From the NCBI GenBank assembly GCA_050741255.1, contig JBOIEQ010000012.1, positions 1-49,950 of the forward strand: DNA of 49,950 nt. Reading direction: 5' to 3'. Position numbers and translations under genes: made by a program. The notes beneath the pieces were generated by a model. That model did not search any database. It was not told where the DNA came from and saw only the letters and a list, made by a program, of their open reading frames with translations. This stretch comes from CAZXNF01 sp050741255 (GTDB lineage Bacteria > Pseudomonadota > Gammaproteobacteria > Burkholderiales > SG8-41). Shown one piece after another: positions 15,731 through 24,177 of this stretch. Each line of letters opens with the position of its first letter. Position 1 is the first letter of the stretch.

Positions 15731-17041
15731 TTGAAGCTTACCTTCCACGGCGCCGCCGGCGAGGTCACCGGCTCGTGCTACCGCATCGAAACCGGCGGGG
15801 TGCAATTCCTGCTGGACTGCGGCATGTTCCAGGGCGGCCGCATCGCCGACCGCAAGAACCGGCGTTTTCCCTTCGATCCGCGCGAGATCGCCTTCGTGCT
15901 GCTGTCGCACGCGCACATCGATCACTCCGGACTGCTGCCGCGCCTTGCCGTACAGGGCTTCCGCGGCCCGGTCTATGCCACCCCGGCCACCGGCGACCTG
16001 CTGGGCGTGATGCTGCCGGACAGCGGTCACCTGCAGGAAGTGGAAGCACGGCGGGACGGCAGCGTCCCCCTCTATACGGAGGCGGAAGCGCGAGACAGCC
16101 TGCGCCTGCTGCAGTCCACTGCCTACGGCACGCCCTTCAAACCCTGTGCCGGCGTGCGCTGCACCTACCATGATGCCGGACATATCCTCGGCTCGGCCAT
16201 CATCGAAGTCGCCGCCGACGGACGCACCCTCGTGTTCTCCGGCGACCTCGGTCAGCCGGACCGGCCCATCGTCGAGGATCCGGCACGCATCGCCGCGGCC
16301 GACGTGCTGCTGCTGGAGTCCACCTACGGCGACCGCTGCCACAAGAGCCTGGTGCAGACGCTGGATGAATTCGCCTACGCCTTGAACGATACGCTTGCGA
16401 GCCGCCGGGGCAACGTCATCATTCCTTCCTTCGCCGTCGGCCGCACGCAGGAGATCCTGTATTACATCGCGGAACTGCAGAAGGCGAAGCGCGTTCCGAA
16501 GATGGACATCTACGTGGACTCGCCGATGGCCACGGCGGCCACCCGCATCACCCTCAAATACGCGAAGCTGCCCTCCCCCGACCACGTGCGCTTCACCGAG
16601 AGCGTGGAGGAGTCCATGCGCATCAACGAAATCCGCGCCGGTGCGGTGATCATCTCCGCCAGCGGCATGTGCGACGGCGGCCGCGTCCGCCACCACCTCC
16701 AGTACAACATCGGGCGGCCCGAGTGCGCGGTCATCTTCGTCGGCTTCCAGGCCTTCGGCACGCTCGGCCGCCGCATCGTGGATGGCGCGAAGTCGGTGCG
16801 CATGTTCGGCGAAGCCCATCCCGTCCGCGCGAAAGTGTTCACCATCAACGGCCTCTCGGCGCACGCCGACCAGGCCGCCCTGCTCGGCTGGCTGGACGGC
16901 TTTCGCCGTCCGCCAGCGCAGACCTGGATGGTGCACGGGGAAGCGCTGCCCGCCCGCGTCCTCTGCGACCGCGTGCGGCAGCGCGGGTGGAACGCCCACG
17001 TCGCGCAGCCCGGGCAAACCATCGACCTCGACCAGCCGTAG
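15731..17041 (+). CDS. MBL-fold/beta-CASP RNA-processing nuclease family protein
   Basis: A 436-aa metallo-beta-lactamase-fold protein with a beta-CASP insert. The metal motif HAHIDHSG is at residues 60-67. Later motifs are DAGHILGSA, SGDLG, LLLESTYGDR, IPSFAVGRTQEIL, the CASP SASGMCDGGRVRHHL segment and the C-terminal INGLSAHADQ. The RNA-specificity group includes CPSF73-like and RNase J-like enzymes. The start is TTG: it is the only start giving the family N-terminus MKLTFHGAAGEVTGS, though no clear ribosome site is seen. Translation is therefore likely coupled to the DksA-like gene 10 bp upstream. It is convergent with the HD-GYP gene. Confidence 0.92.
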   Translation: MKLTFHGAAGEVTGSCYRIETGGVQFLLDCGMFQGGRIADRKNRRFPFDPREIAFVLLSHAHIDHSGLLPRLAVQGFRGPVYATPATGDLLGVMLPDSGHLQEVEARRDGSVPLYTEAEARDSLRLLQSTAYGTPFKPCAGVRCTYHDAGHILGSAIIEVAADGRTLVFSGDLGQPDRPIVEDPARIAAADVLLLESTYGDRCHKSLVQTLDEFAYALNDTLASRRGNVIIPSFAVGRTQEILYYIAELQKAKRVPKMDIYVDSPMATAATRITLKYAKLPSPDHVRFTESVEESMRINEIRAGAVIISASGMCDGGRVRHHLQYNIGRPECAVIFVGFQAFGTLGRRIVDGAKSVRMFGEAHPVRAKVFTINGLSAHADQAALLGWLDGFRRPPAQTWMVHGEALPARVLCDRVRQRGWNAHVAQPGQTIDLDQP

Positions 17042-17049
17042 ATCCGGGC

Positions 17050-19974
17050 TCAACCCGCCAGCCGCGCGGGCACCGGACCGAGGTACGATGCGATGTCCAC
17101 GGCGTCGATCTGCTCGGGACGCAGGAAGCGTTCGGCATAGCGCAGGTACACGCCGGAGGTCAGGAACAGGTCGAAGAGTTCCGGGTCGACGTGCCGGTCG
17201 CGCTTCATGAAGCCCATGATCTTCAGCGCTTCCGACAGCTTCTTCGCCGGTTTGTAGGGGCGGTCAGCCGCCGTCAGCGCCTCGAAGATGTCGGCAATCG
17301 CCATCATGCGCGCGACCGGGCTCATGTCGTTCGCGTGCAGGCGCTTCGGGTAGCCCGTGCCGTCCATCTTCTCGTGGTGGCCGCCGGCGATCTCCGGCAC
17401 GTTCCGCAGGTGTTTCGGAAACGGCAATTGCGAAAGCATGATGATCGTCTGCGCGATGTGGTGGTTGATCACGTAGCGCTCCTCGTCGGTGAGCGTGCCG
17501 CGCGCGATCGCGAGATTGTGCAGTTCGCCACGGTTGTAGAGATGCTCGGGCATCGCCATCCTGAAGCCCCAGGGATTGTCCGCCGGCAGGACATCGCCTG
17601 GCGCACGGGGGATGATATGGTCCGGCCGGTCGGCGAGCAGGGGCTCCGTCACCGGCAGCGCGGGCGTGGCCGTCCGCGCCTTGCGCGCCCGCTCGTCGCG
17701 CGACAGACCGATGCCGTCGTCCAGGGTGCGCAGCCAGGTACGGCCGGCGATCGCGCGCAGCCGCTCCACCTTCGCCGGGTCCATGAACTCGCCGCCCTCG
17801 TTGCAGCCGGCGACGAAAGCGAAGTCCTCGTCGAGCGCCGCGTGTTCGCGCGCAAGCGCGGCGGACGCCGCCGTCCGGTCGCCACCCGCGGCGACGGCTT
17901 TCCAGTACGCGATCTCCGCGTCGCGCTTGAGCACCTCGAAACGCATGCGTATTTCGTGGAGGCGGTCGTAGATCGTCTCCAGCTTGGTCGCCTTGTCCAC
18001 CACGAACTCCGGCGTGGTGACCTTGCCGCAGTCGTGCAGCCAGCTCGCAATCTGCACCGCCTCCCACTCCTCGTCGGACAGGCTGAAGTCCCGGTACGGC
18101 CCCTCCTTCGCCTCGCACGCCGCGCGCGCCAGCATGAAGGTCAGCTCTGGCACGCGTTCGCAGTGGCCGCCGGTATAGGGCGACTTGGCATCGATCGCGC
18201 CGGCCACCAGCTTGATGAACGCGTCCAGCAGGGCCTTGCGGGCTTCGAGCAGGCGCTGCGTCTCGATGGCCACCGCGGCGGTGCCCGACAGTGCCTCCAC
18301 GAACGCAAGGTGGGCGGCAGACGGCTGTTCGGTCCCGGGCTGGAACAGCGCGAGCACGCCCACGGTCTCGCGCGCCCGGTCGACCAGCGGGATCGCCGTC
18401 ACCACCACGGCGCTCCCCGGCCACAGGGTGTGCACGACTTCCAGCGCGCCGGCGGTATTTCCCGCGAGCGTGGCGACAACCGTGCGGCCGGACCGGAACG
18501 CTTGCGCCACCGGCGATTCGGCGTCCGCACGCTGCGCGGACGGTCGCGCGTCGAGCGGCCTGCCATCGGCACTGACGATCGGGGCGGGTTCGAGCGTGCC
18601 GTCCTCTTCGGCAAGATAGATGACGCCGCCCGCCACGCCCATGATCGCCGACGTTTCGCTCACCACCAGGTCGAGCAGCCGCTTCGAGTCGGTTTCCGCC
18701 GCGAGCGAAGTGGTGATGTCGAGGAAGTTGCGGATGGTATTGCGCATCATGTCCACCGCGCCGGAGAGCTGGTCGATTTCCTGCACCGGCGAGGCGCCTG
18801 CCGACGGGCCGTCAAAGCGGAACGCCCGGATATCCTCGGCTTCGCGCGTGATGCGCACCAGCGCGGCGGCCACCCGGTGCGCGATCCACATCGTGAGCGG
18901 AATCGCGAGCAAGAGCACGACGAGCGCGGCGATGAACCCGCGCACCTTGATCGCGTTTGCCCGCGCGAGCAAGGCGTCGAGCGGCGCGGCGATGCCGAGG
19001 GACAGCGTGCCGCGGACGGTTTCAATCGGCAGCACGATCGTCTTCCACTCTTCGCCGCCGGCGAGGACCGTGCGGCTCGCCGGGGCCGCGCCGGCGGCGA
19101 CGGGTTGCAGTGCGGCCAGCGCCGGGTCGCCGAATTCGTCGAGCGTCGCGAGCAGCGCGCGGTCACCGTCCTGGCGCACCATCGTGCGCGCGGTGTCGGC
19201 GCGTGCGAGCAGCCGGCGCTCGGCGTCGAACAGCGCGATCTTCATGCCGGGCAGCACCCGCAGCGCGGCGAGCCGGTGCGACACCTGTTCGAGCGTCACG
19301 TCGACGCCGACCACGCTCCCGCGCGGCGTGCGCAGCGCCACGGTCACCCCGGGCGATGCGGTGGCGAAGAACACGTAGGGCTCGGTCAGCACCCGCCGTC
19401 CGGGCTCGGCCGCAAGCAGATACCACGGCCGAACGCGCGGATCGAAGTCCGAGCGCGTGGCGCGGCGCCCGAGTTCACGGAGCGCGACGTCGAAATACAC
19501 GAAAGTGGCCGTCCGAGTGCCGCCGACGGACTCCACGCTCTGCGCCATGAACGCGCTGCCGGCCGGCGCCTGAAAAAAGCGCCTCGCCCCGTCGTCGGCC
19601 AGCGGCCGCAGCAGGAAAAAATCCCCGTCGTCGTAGCCGACGTACGCCGCCGCGATCGGCGCACCGCCGGCGAGACCGAGGCGCAGGACGGGCAGCGACT
19701 CGAGGCGCGCGGCGAGCGTGCGTGCCCGGACGAGCGGATCGAGCGCGAGCAGGTCGGCGAAGTTCGCGACCGGCTGCAGCGCCTCGCGCACGCTCGCCTG
19801 GGTTTCGCGCCCGACATGGCCAAACGCCTCTTCCGCGTCGGCCAGCGCGATGTCGCGGCTCCCGGCGTAGCCGAGCCAGGCGATGGCGGCGCCCGCCACG
19901 AGAACGAGCGCCGAGAACAGCACGCTCAGGTGGATGTAGAGCGGGTAGCGACGGCGGGGAGCGGCGGGTTTCAT
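17050..19974 (-). CDS. Membrane sensor HD-GYP phosphodiesterase (Cache-HAMP-GAF-HD-GYP)
   Basis: A 974-aa inner-membrane signalling protein. An N-terminal membrane helix (about 15-37) is followed by a periplasmic double-Cache-like region (about 45-320, with the DPRVRPWY motif), a second helix (about 345-370), a HAMP linker, a GAF-like domain (about 430-600) and the HD-GYP output. HDCGK lies near residue 645 and HHEKMDGTGYP near 870. HD-GYP domains hydrolyse cyclic di-GMP. The spacing between HD and GYP motifs, about 225 residues, is much larger than in classical members and marks an insertion of charged helices. The protein probably senses a small periplasmic ligand and lowers c-di-GMP. Confidence 0.9.
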   Translation of the reverse strand: MKPAAPRRRYPLYIHLSVLFSALVLVAGAAIAWLGYAGSRDIALADAEEAFGHVGRETQASVREALQPVANFADLLALDPLVRARTLAARLESLPVLRLGLAGGAPIAAAYVGYDDGDFFLLRPLADDGARRFFQAPAGSAFMAQSVESVGGTRTATFVYFDVALRELGRRATRSDFDPRVRPWYLLAAEPGRRVLTEPYVFFATASPGVTVALRTPRGSVVGVDVTLEQVSHRLAALRVLPGMKIALFDAERRLLARADTARTMVRQDGDRALLATLDEFGDPALAALQPVAAGAAPASRTVLAGGEEWKTIVLPIETVRGTLSLGIAAPLDALLARANAIKVRGFIAALVVLLLAIPLTMWIAHRVAAALVRITREAEDIRAFRFDGPSAGASPVQEIDQLSGAVDMMRNTIRNFLDITTSLAAETDSKRLLDLVVSETSAIMGVAGGVIYLAEEDGTLEPAPIVSADGRPLDARPSAQRADAESPVAQAFRSGRTVVATLAGNTAGALEVVHTLWPGSAVVVTAIPLVDRARETVGVLALFQPGTEQPSAAHLAFVEALSGTAAVAIETQRLLEARKALLDAFIKLVAGAIDAKSPYTGGHCERVPELTFMLARAACEAKEGPYRDFSLSDEEWEAVQIASWLHDCGKVTTPEFVVDKATKLETIYDRLHEIRMRFEVLKRDAEIAYWKAVAAGGDRTAASAALAREHAALDEDFAFVAGCNEGGEFMDPAKVERLRAIAGRTWLRTLDDGIGLSRDERARKARTATPALPVTEPLLADRPDHIIPRAPGDVLPADNPWGFRMAMPEHLYNRGELHNLAIARGTLTDEERYVINHHIAQTIIMLSQLPFPKHLRNVPEIAGGHHEKMDGTGYPKRLHANDMSPVARMMAIADIFEALTAADRPYKPAKKLSEALKIMGFMKRDRHVDPELFDLFLTSGVYLRYAERFLRPEQIDAVDIASYLGPVPARLAG

Positions 19975-20063
19975 GGAGGCAATGGCGTCAGGGCGCCGGG
20001 GATGGCGGCGAGTCCGTATGGTATGGTTTTACGCGCCTGAGGGCGCGCAAAGGAAAACCTGGC

Positions 20064-20648
20064 ATGGCTATGAAACGATGGCTGCTCGGCATTGCGTGCG
20101 TCGCACTGCCGGGCATCCTGCCGACGGTCGCCACCGCGGCCACGCCCGCTGCAGCGTGCGGCGAACGCTGCCTGACCCTGCAGGGCAGCAAAGACGCCGA
20201 TTTCGGGCTGGGGTTTTCGGTCGCTTATGCCACCACCGCGACGACACCCGACTGCGTGTCCGTCAACCGTCTCGCCGGCGTGACCACGCAGCGGACGCGC
20301 ACCGTGTTCCTGCCACCCGTGCGCAAGGGTACGACCTATCGCATTGCGCTCCCGCTCGACGCGCACGTGGGCGGTGCGTGCGGCTGGAAGCCGGCCGGCG
20401 TGTTTCTGGATGTGGTGAGCGTGGCGTCACGGCGCGAGCCGCCGAAGCCGGGGCGTTCGCTGTTCACCTTCGGCGACGCGCCGACAACGCTTCCGCGCCT
20501 CGACCTGCAGTGCCGCAGAACCTCCTACCCACGCGCCTCGGGCGCCGAACAGGCGGCCTACCAGTGTGTGCCCGCCACTACCGCACCGATGCCCGCGCTG
20601 GGCCCCAGCAGCCACGCCATCGAGCTGAACTTCACGGTGCGGCCGTAG
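20064..20648 (+). CDS. Secreted hypothetical protein
   Basis: A 194-aa protein with a signal peptide (MAMKRWLLGIACVALPGILP, cleaved near ATAAT). I do not recognise the family. The mature part has six or more Cys (ACGERC near the N-terminus, then single Cys at DC, ACGW, LQC and YQC), suggesting disulfides in a periplasmic or secreted protein, with beta-rich character and no repeats. An AAGGA ribosome site precedes the ATG at 20064; a second ATG two codons on is an alternative. It is divergent from the HD-GYP gene (90 bp) and convergent with the Bug gene at 20656. Confidence 0.7.
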   Translation: MAMKRWLLGIACVALPGILPTVATAATPAAACGERCLTLQGSKDADFGLGFSVAYATTATTPDCVSVNRLAGVTTQRTRTVFLPPVRKGTTYRIALPLDAHVGGACGWKPAGVFLDVVSVASRREPPKPGRSLFTFGDAPTTLPRLDLQCRRTSYPRASGAEQAAYQCVPATTAPMPALGPSSHAIELNFTVRP

Positions 20649-20655
20649 CCGCGGG

Positions 20656-21630
20656 TCATTCCGCGACCATGCCGGCGTCCTTGATGACCTTGACGTACTT
20701 GGCGCGCTCCGACTTCACGAAGGCGTCCAGTTGCGCGGGGGTGCCGGGCGTGCCGTCGGTGCTCAGCAGGCGATAGCGTTCCTGCACGTCCGGCAGGGCC
20801 AGGATGCGGTTGATCTCCTGGTTGAGCCTGGCAACGATCTCCGGCGAGGTTCCGGCCGGCGCGTGCATCGAATACCAGCCATTGGCCTCATAGCCGGGCA
20901 AGCCGGCCTCCGCGAACGTCGGCAGCTCCGGAAAATCGGTGAGCCGGGATTTCCGTGCGACCGCAAGCCCGCGCACGCGCCCGGAACGGATCAGCGGCAA
21001 CAAGGCCGCGGTCGTGTCGATCACCACGTCCACCTCGGTGCCGCCCAACGCGATATAGGCGGGTCCCGCCCCCTTGTACGGCACGTGCAGCATGCTGATG
21101 CCGGCCGCCTGGCTGAAGACCATGCCGGCGGTATGCATCACGGACCCGTTGCCACCGGATCCATACTTGAGTGCCCCGGGTTTGGCCTTGGCCAGCGCGA
21201 TGAACTCCGCCACGGTCTTGGCCGGCACCGACTGGTTGACGCCCATCACCACCGGCGCCACCCCCAGGAGGGCAATGGGCGTGAAGTTCTTCAGCGGATC
21301 GTAGCCCGGATCCTTGTAGAGCTGCGGGCTGACGGCATGCGTGGCGATCGACGATATCAGCAGCGTGTAGCCGTCCGGCGGAGCCGTCGCGACCAGCGCG
21401 GTGCCGATCGTGCCGCCCGCGCCGGGGCGGTTCTCCACCACCACGGTCTGCCCCCACGCTTCGGTCAGCTTCTGGCCGAAGAGCCGCGCGAGCGTGTCGT
21501 TACCGCCGCCGGTGGTGAAGGGCACGATCAACCGTATCGGCCTGTTGGGGTAGCCCTGCGCCTGCGCGCCGGCGGACAGCGCTGCGAGCGTCAGAGCGAT
21601 CATGCCGAGCATCCTGCTGCGTGCGTTCAT
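20656..21630 (-). CDS. Bug/TctC-family periplasmic substrate-binding protein
   Basis: A 324-aa receptor. The ATG at 21630 is preferred over an upstream in-frame start because AGGGGA sits before it and a normal signal peptide follows (RMLGMIALTLAALSAGAQAQ). The ligand loop is FTTGGGNDTLAR. The second lobe reads HVPYKGAGPAYIALGGTEVD, where the usual D-L-x-x-G helix start is replaced by ALGG. It is divergent from the PDC-lactonase-like amidohydrolase gene (21748), 117 bp apart, so the two may share control and substrate. Confidence 0.93.
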   Translation of the reverse strand: MNARSRMLGMIALTLAALSAGAQAQGYPNRPIRLIVPFTTGGGNDTLARLFGQKLTEAWGQTVVVENRPGAGGTIGTALVATAPPDGYTLLISSIATHAVSPQLYKDPGYDPLKNFTPIALLGVAPVVMGVNQSVPAKTVAEFIALAKAKPGALKYGSGGNGSVMHTAGMVFSQAAGISMLHVPYKGAGPAYIALGGTEVDVVIDTTAALLPLIRSGRVRGLAVARKSRLTDFPELPTFAEAGLPGYEANGWYSMHAPAGTSPEIVARLNQEINRILALPDVQERYRLLSTDGTPGTPAQLDAFVKSERAKYVKVIKDAGMVAE

Positions 21631-21683
21631 GCGTATTCCCCTGGTTAAACGTTGAACGATATCCTGGCGCACCGTCTCCTGCT

Positions 21684-21712
21684 TTGACCCTGCGCGCGAC
21701 GTCGATTAGCAT
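21684..21712 (+). promoter_or_regulatory. Predicted sigma70 promoter of the amidohydrolase gene
   Basis: TTGACC, a 17-base spacer and TAGCAT form a good sigma70-type promoter. The start would be near 21719, leaving a leader of about 29 bases before the ATG at 21748. Confidence 0.5.
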
Positions 21713-21747
21713 CCCCGCGCGATTCAACCCCTTCAGGACGAGTATTC

Positions 21748-22629
21748 ATGCCCGCTGCCGCACCCCGCGCCCCGACCATTCCCGGCCCGCACCCGGACAC
21801 CCGCACACCGAAACTGAAGTTGCCGCGCGGCGCATGCGACTGTCACGCGCATGTCTTCGGCCCCCAGTCGCGTTACCCCTTCCTGCCGCATGCGGGCTAT
21901 ATCGCGCCCGATGCATCGGCCGACGATTTCATCCGCATGCTGACGACCATCGGCTGCGAGCGCGGCGTGCTCGTGCAGCCCAGTGTGTACGGCACCGACA
22001 ACACCGCGATGCTGGACGTGCTGCGCGCGAAGGTCTTTCCGTTCCGGGGCATCGCCGTCGTCGATGAACACGTGACCGACCGCGAACTCGCCGCCATGCA
22101 CGATGCCGGCGTGCGCGGCGTGCGCATCAATCTCGCCGCCTCGACACCCGGCCTGACGCTGGCGCAGGCGCCGAAGCTCGCCGGCAGGCTGAAGGAGATG
22201 GGCTGGCACCTGCAGTTCTTCATCGACTTCAAGAAGTATCCGGACATCGAGGAGCAACTCGGCCAGTTGCCGATCGACATCATGATCGACCACTTCGGCC
22301 GGGTGAACGCGAAGGACGGCATCGCGGCGCCGCCCTTCCAGGCCCTGCTCCGGCTGCTGCGCCGCGAGAACGTCTGGGCCAAGATCATGGGCGTGTACTT
22401 CGTCTCCGAGCGCGCGCCCGGCTTCGCGGACGTGCCCGCGCTGGCCCGCGCGGTGGTTGCCGCGGCCCCCGACCGCACCGTCTGGGCGACCGACTGGCCG
22501 CATCCGATGGGCCTGCACCAGATGCCGAACGACGGCGACCTCGCCGACATGCTCGCCGACTGGATACCCGATGCGGCGCAACGTGAACAAGTCCTGGTGA
22601 CGAATCCCGCGCGCCGCTACGGCTTCTAG
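21748..22629 (+). CDS. Amidohydrolase, 2-pyrone-4,6-dicarboxylate lactonase-like
   Basis: A 293-aa amidohydrolase_2 family enzyme. It has the HxH motif DCHAHVFGP (His33, His35), VQPSVYGTDN, GVRGVRIN, IMIDHFGRV and the closing WATDWPHP with the catalytic Asp. This ordered set is close to LigI (2-pyrone-4,6-dicarboxylate hydrolase) and 4-sulfomuconolactonase-type lactonases that act on cyclic esters of dicarboxylates in aromatic catabolism. The Bug genes on both sides (20656 and 22644) bind carboxylates, which fits a dicarboxylate lactone substrate. No other protocatechuate-pathway gene is nearby, so the exact lactone is unknown. Confidence 0.88.
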   Translation: MPAAAPRAPTIPGPHPDTRTPKLKLPRGACDCHAHVFGPQSRYPFLPHAGYIAPDASADDFIRMLTTIGCERGVLVQPSVYGTDNTAMLDVLRAKVFPFRGIAVVDEHVTDRELAAMHDAGVRGVRINLAASTPGLTLAQAPKLAGRLKEMGWHLQFFIDFKKYPDIEEQLGQLPIDIMIDHFGRVNAKDGIAAPPFQALLRLLRRENVWAKIMGVYFVSERAPGFADVPALARAVVAAAPDRTVWATDWPHPMGLHQMPNDGDLADMLADWIPDAAQREQVLVTNPARRYGF

Positions 22630-22643
22630 CCGGCGCGCAATCT

Positions 22644-23624
22644 TCATTCCGCCTTGATGCCGCCCGCCTTGGCAACGGCGGTCCAGGTCGCGATCTCTCC
22701 GGTGACCAGTTTGCCGAACGCCGCGGAGGTGCTGGCAACCGGCTCGGCGAACTGGCTGGAGAGCCGTTCCCTGACCTCCGGCTGCTCGAGGATCTTCTTG
22801 ATCTCCGCATAGAGCTTGTCGACCACCGGCTTCGGCGTGCCGGCCGGCGCCATGACGCCATACCACGAGGTCATGGTGACCGCCGGGTAGCCCGCCTCCG
22901 CCATCGTCGGCACCTCCGGCAGCGCGGCCGAGCGCTTGGGTGCGATCACCGCGAGCGCGCGCAATCTGCCGGCATTCACATGCGGCAGCGCGATCGTCAT
23001 CGTCGGGAACAGCAGTCCGATATGCCCGCCCAGCAGGTCGGTCATCGCCGGGCCGCCGCCCTTGTACGGCACGTGGACGATGTTGATCTTCGCCGCGAGC
23101 TTGAACTGCTCGCCCGCCATGTGAAAGGGCGAACCAACGCCGCCCGAACCAAACGTCAGCGTGCCCGGCTTCGCCCGCGCGAGCCCCACCACGTCCTGCA
23201 CCGACTTGGCGGGCAGCGATGGATGCACGATCAGCCAGTTCGCCACACGCATCGCCTCCGTGACTGGGGCAAAGTCCTTCACGGCATCGAAGGGCAACTT
23301 GGCATAAAGCGCGGGCGTGACGCTGAAGCCCGTATCGACCATCAGCAGCGTGTAGCCGTCGGGCACCGCCTTCGCGACGACGTCCGAGCCGATGATGGAA
23401 CCTGCGCCGGGTCGGTTGTCGACCACCACGGTCTGTCCCAGCGTCTCGGAAAGTTTGGTGCCGAGGATGCGCGCGGCGTAATCGGTGGTCCCGCCCGGCG
23501 CGTACGGCACGACCAGCCGGATGGGGCGGGCGGGAAATGTCTGCGCGGCCTGTGCGTACAGTACGAGCGGGGTCAGGGCCAGCGCACTGCCGGCGAGCCA
23601 TTGGCGCAAAAGCGGGCAACGCAT
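22644..23624 (-). CDS. Bug/TctC-family periplasmic substrate-binding protein
   Basis: A 326-aa receptor with the signal peptide LLRQWLAGSALALTPLVLYAQA. The ligand loop is YAPGGTTDYAAR and the second-lobe motif HVPYKGGGPAMTDLLGGHIG. The ATG at 23624 is chosen over a GTG three codons upstream, because that GTG overlaps the AAGGAGTG ribosome site itself. It is convergent with the lactonase-like amidohydrolase gene (14 bp apart) and divergent from the small EthD-like gene at 23864. Confidence 0.93.
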   Translation of the reverse strand: MRCPLLRQWLAGSALALTPLVLYAQAAQTFPARPIRLVVPYAPGGTTDYAARILGTKLSETLGQTVVVDNRPGAGSIIGSDVVAKAVPDGYTLLMVDTGFSVTPALYAKLPFDAVKDFAPVTEAMRVANWLIVHPSLPAKSVQDVVGLARAKPGTLTFGSGGVGSPFHMAGEQFKLAAKINIVHVPYKGGGPAMTDLLGGHIGLLFPTMTIALPHVNAGRLRALAVIAPKRSAALPEVPTMAEAGYPAVTMTSWYGVMAPAGTPKPVVDKLYAEIKKILEQPEVRERLSSQFAEPVASTSAAFGKLVTGEIATWTAVAKAGGIKAE

Positions 23625-23645
23625 GTCGATCACTCCTTGTAGAAA

Positions 23646-23673
23646 TCAATACTGCATTGCGCTGCGATGGCAA
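23646..23673 (-). promoter_or_regulatory. Possible promoter of the Bug gene at 22644
   Basis: On the minus strand TTGCCA (5 of 6 to consensus), a 16-base spacer and TATTGA lie just upstream of the ribosome site. The -10 match is weak. Confidence 0.35.
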
Positions 23674-23781
23674 CGCCGCTGCACCGTCAACATCACGCGG
23701 TATAGTGCACCGGTAGCAAGATATGTTCCACCGAATTCGCGCCGCAGCGGAATCCCCGGCGATGCGCAACGGGTGCCCGTC

Positions 23782-23810
23782 TCGACCACCCCTCGATGCA
23801 CCGATAGAAT
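23782..23810 (+). promoter_or_regulatory. Predicted promoter of the EthD-like/amidase unit
   Basis: TCGACC, a 17-base spacer and TAGAAT (5 of 6) precede the gene at 23864; the start point would be near 23817. Confidence 0.45.
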
Positions 23811-23863
23811 CCCTCCGGTTCGAAGTTGGTGCACCTGCTCCCCCTAGCCACCGAAAGCAGCTC

Positions 23864-24169
23864 ATGAGCGAATACATCTACATCGTCCAGATGGACGTGA
23901 AACCGGAAGTCGAAGCCGAGTTCAACCGCATCTACGATGAACAGCACGTACCCGATATCTCCAAGGTCCCGGGCGTGCTGGGCGTGACGCGCTACGTGCT
24001 GGAGACGCCCGAACCCGGCGAACCGAAGTACACTGCCATCTACCGCGTGTCCTCGCCGGATGTCCCGCAGGGCCCGGCCTGGGTGAAAGCGTCCGACACG
24101 GGCGACTGGAAGGACATGATCCGCCCGCACACCTACAACAAGCGGAAAACCCTCTACCGCCTGTTGTAG
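23864..24169 (+). CDS. Small dimeric alpha/beta-barrel (EthD/DUF4286-like) protein
   Basis: A 101-aa cytoplasmic protein starting MSEYIYIVQMDVKPEVEAEF. The pattern of a first beta strand, E-x-E-F-N-R-I-Y-D-E-Q-H-V-P-D helix, then GVLGVTRYVLE strand is that of the dimeric ferredoxin-like barrel group (EthD, stress-responsive A/B barrel, DUF4286). Such proteins act in ring or chain degradation or bind small hydrophobic molecules; no catalytic residue set is diagnostic here, though the conserved His of the DEQHVPD motif is present. The amidase gene starts 8 bp after its stop, so they form one operon and probably one pathway. Confidence 0.8.
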   Translation: MSEYIYIVQMDVKPEVEAEFNRIYDEQHVPDISKVPGVLGVTRYVLETPEPGEPKYTAIYRVSSPDVPQGPAWVKASDTGDWKDMIRPHTYNKRKTLYRLL

Positions 24170-24177
24170 AACGACGC

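Noticed and set aside
16669..20040. A very long plus-strand open frame of about 1,120 codons, antisense to the HD-GYP gene.
   Set aside because: Arg/Ala/His-rich and repetitive, no domain pattern, and it overlaps the well-supported HD-GYP coding sequence. Such frames are expected opposite GC-rich genes.
21733..23877. A 714-codon minus-strand open frame over the amidohydrolase and Bug genes.
   Set aside because: No family signal, overlapping two genes with clear motifs; a compositional shadow.
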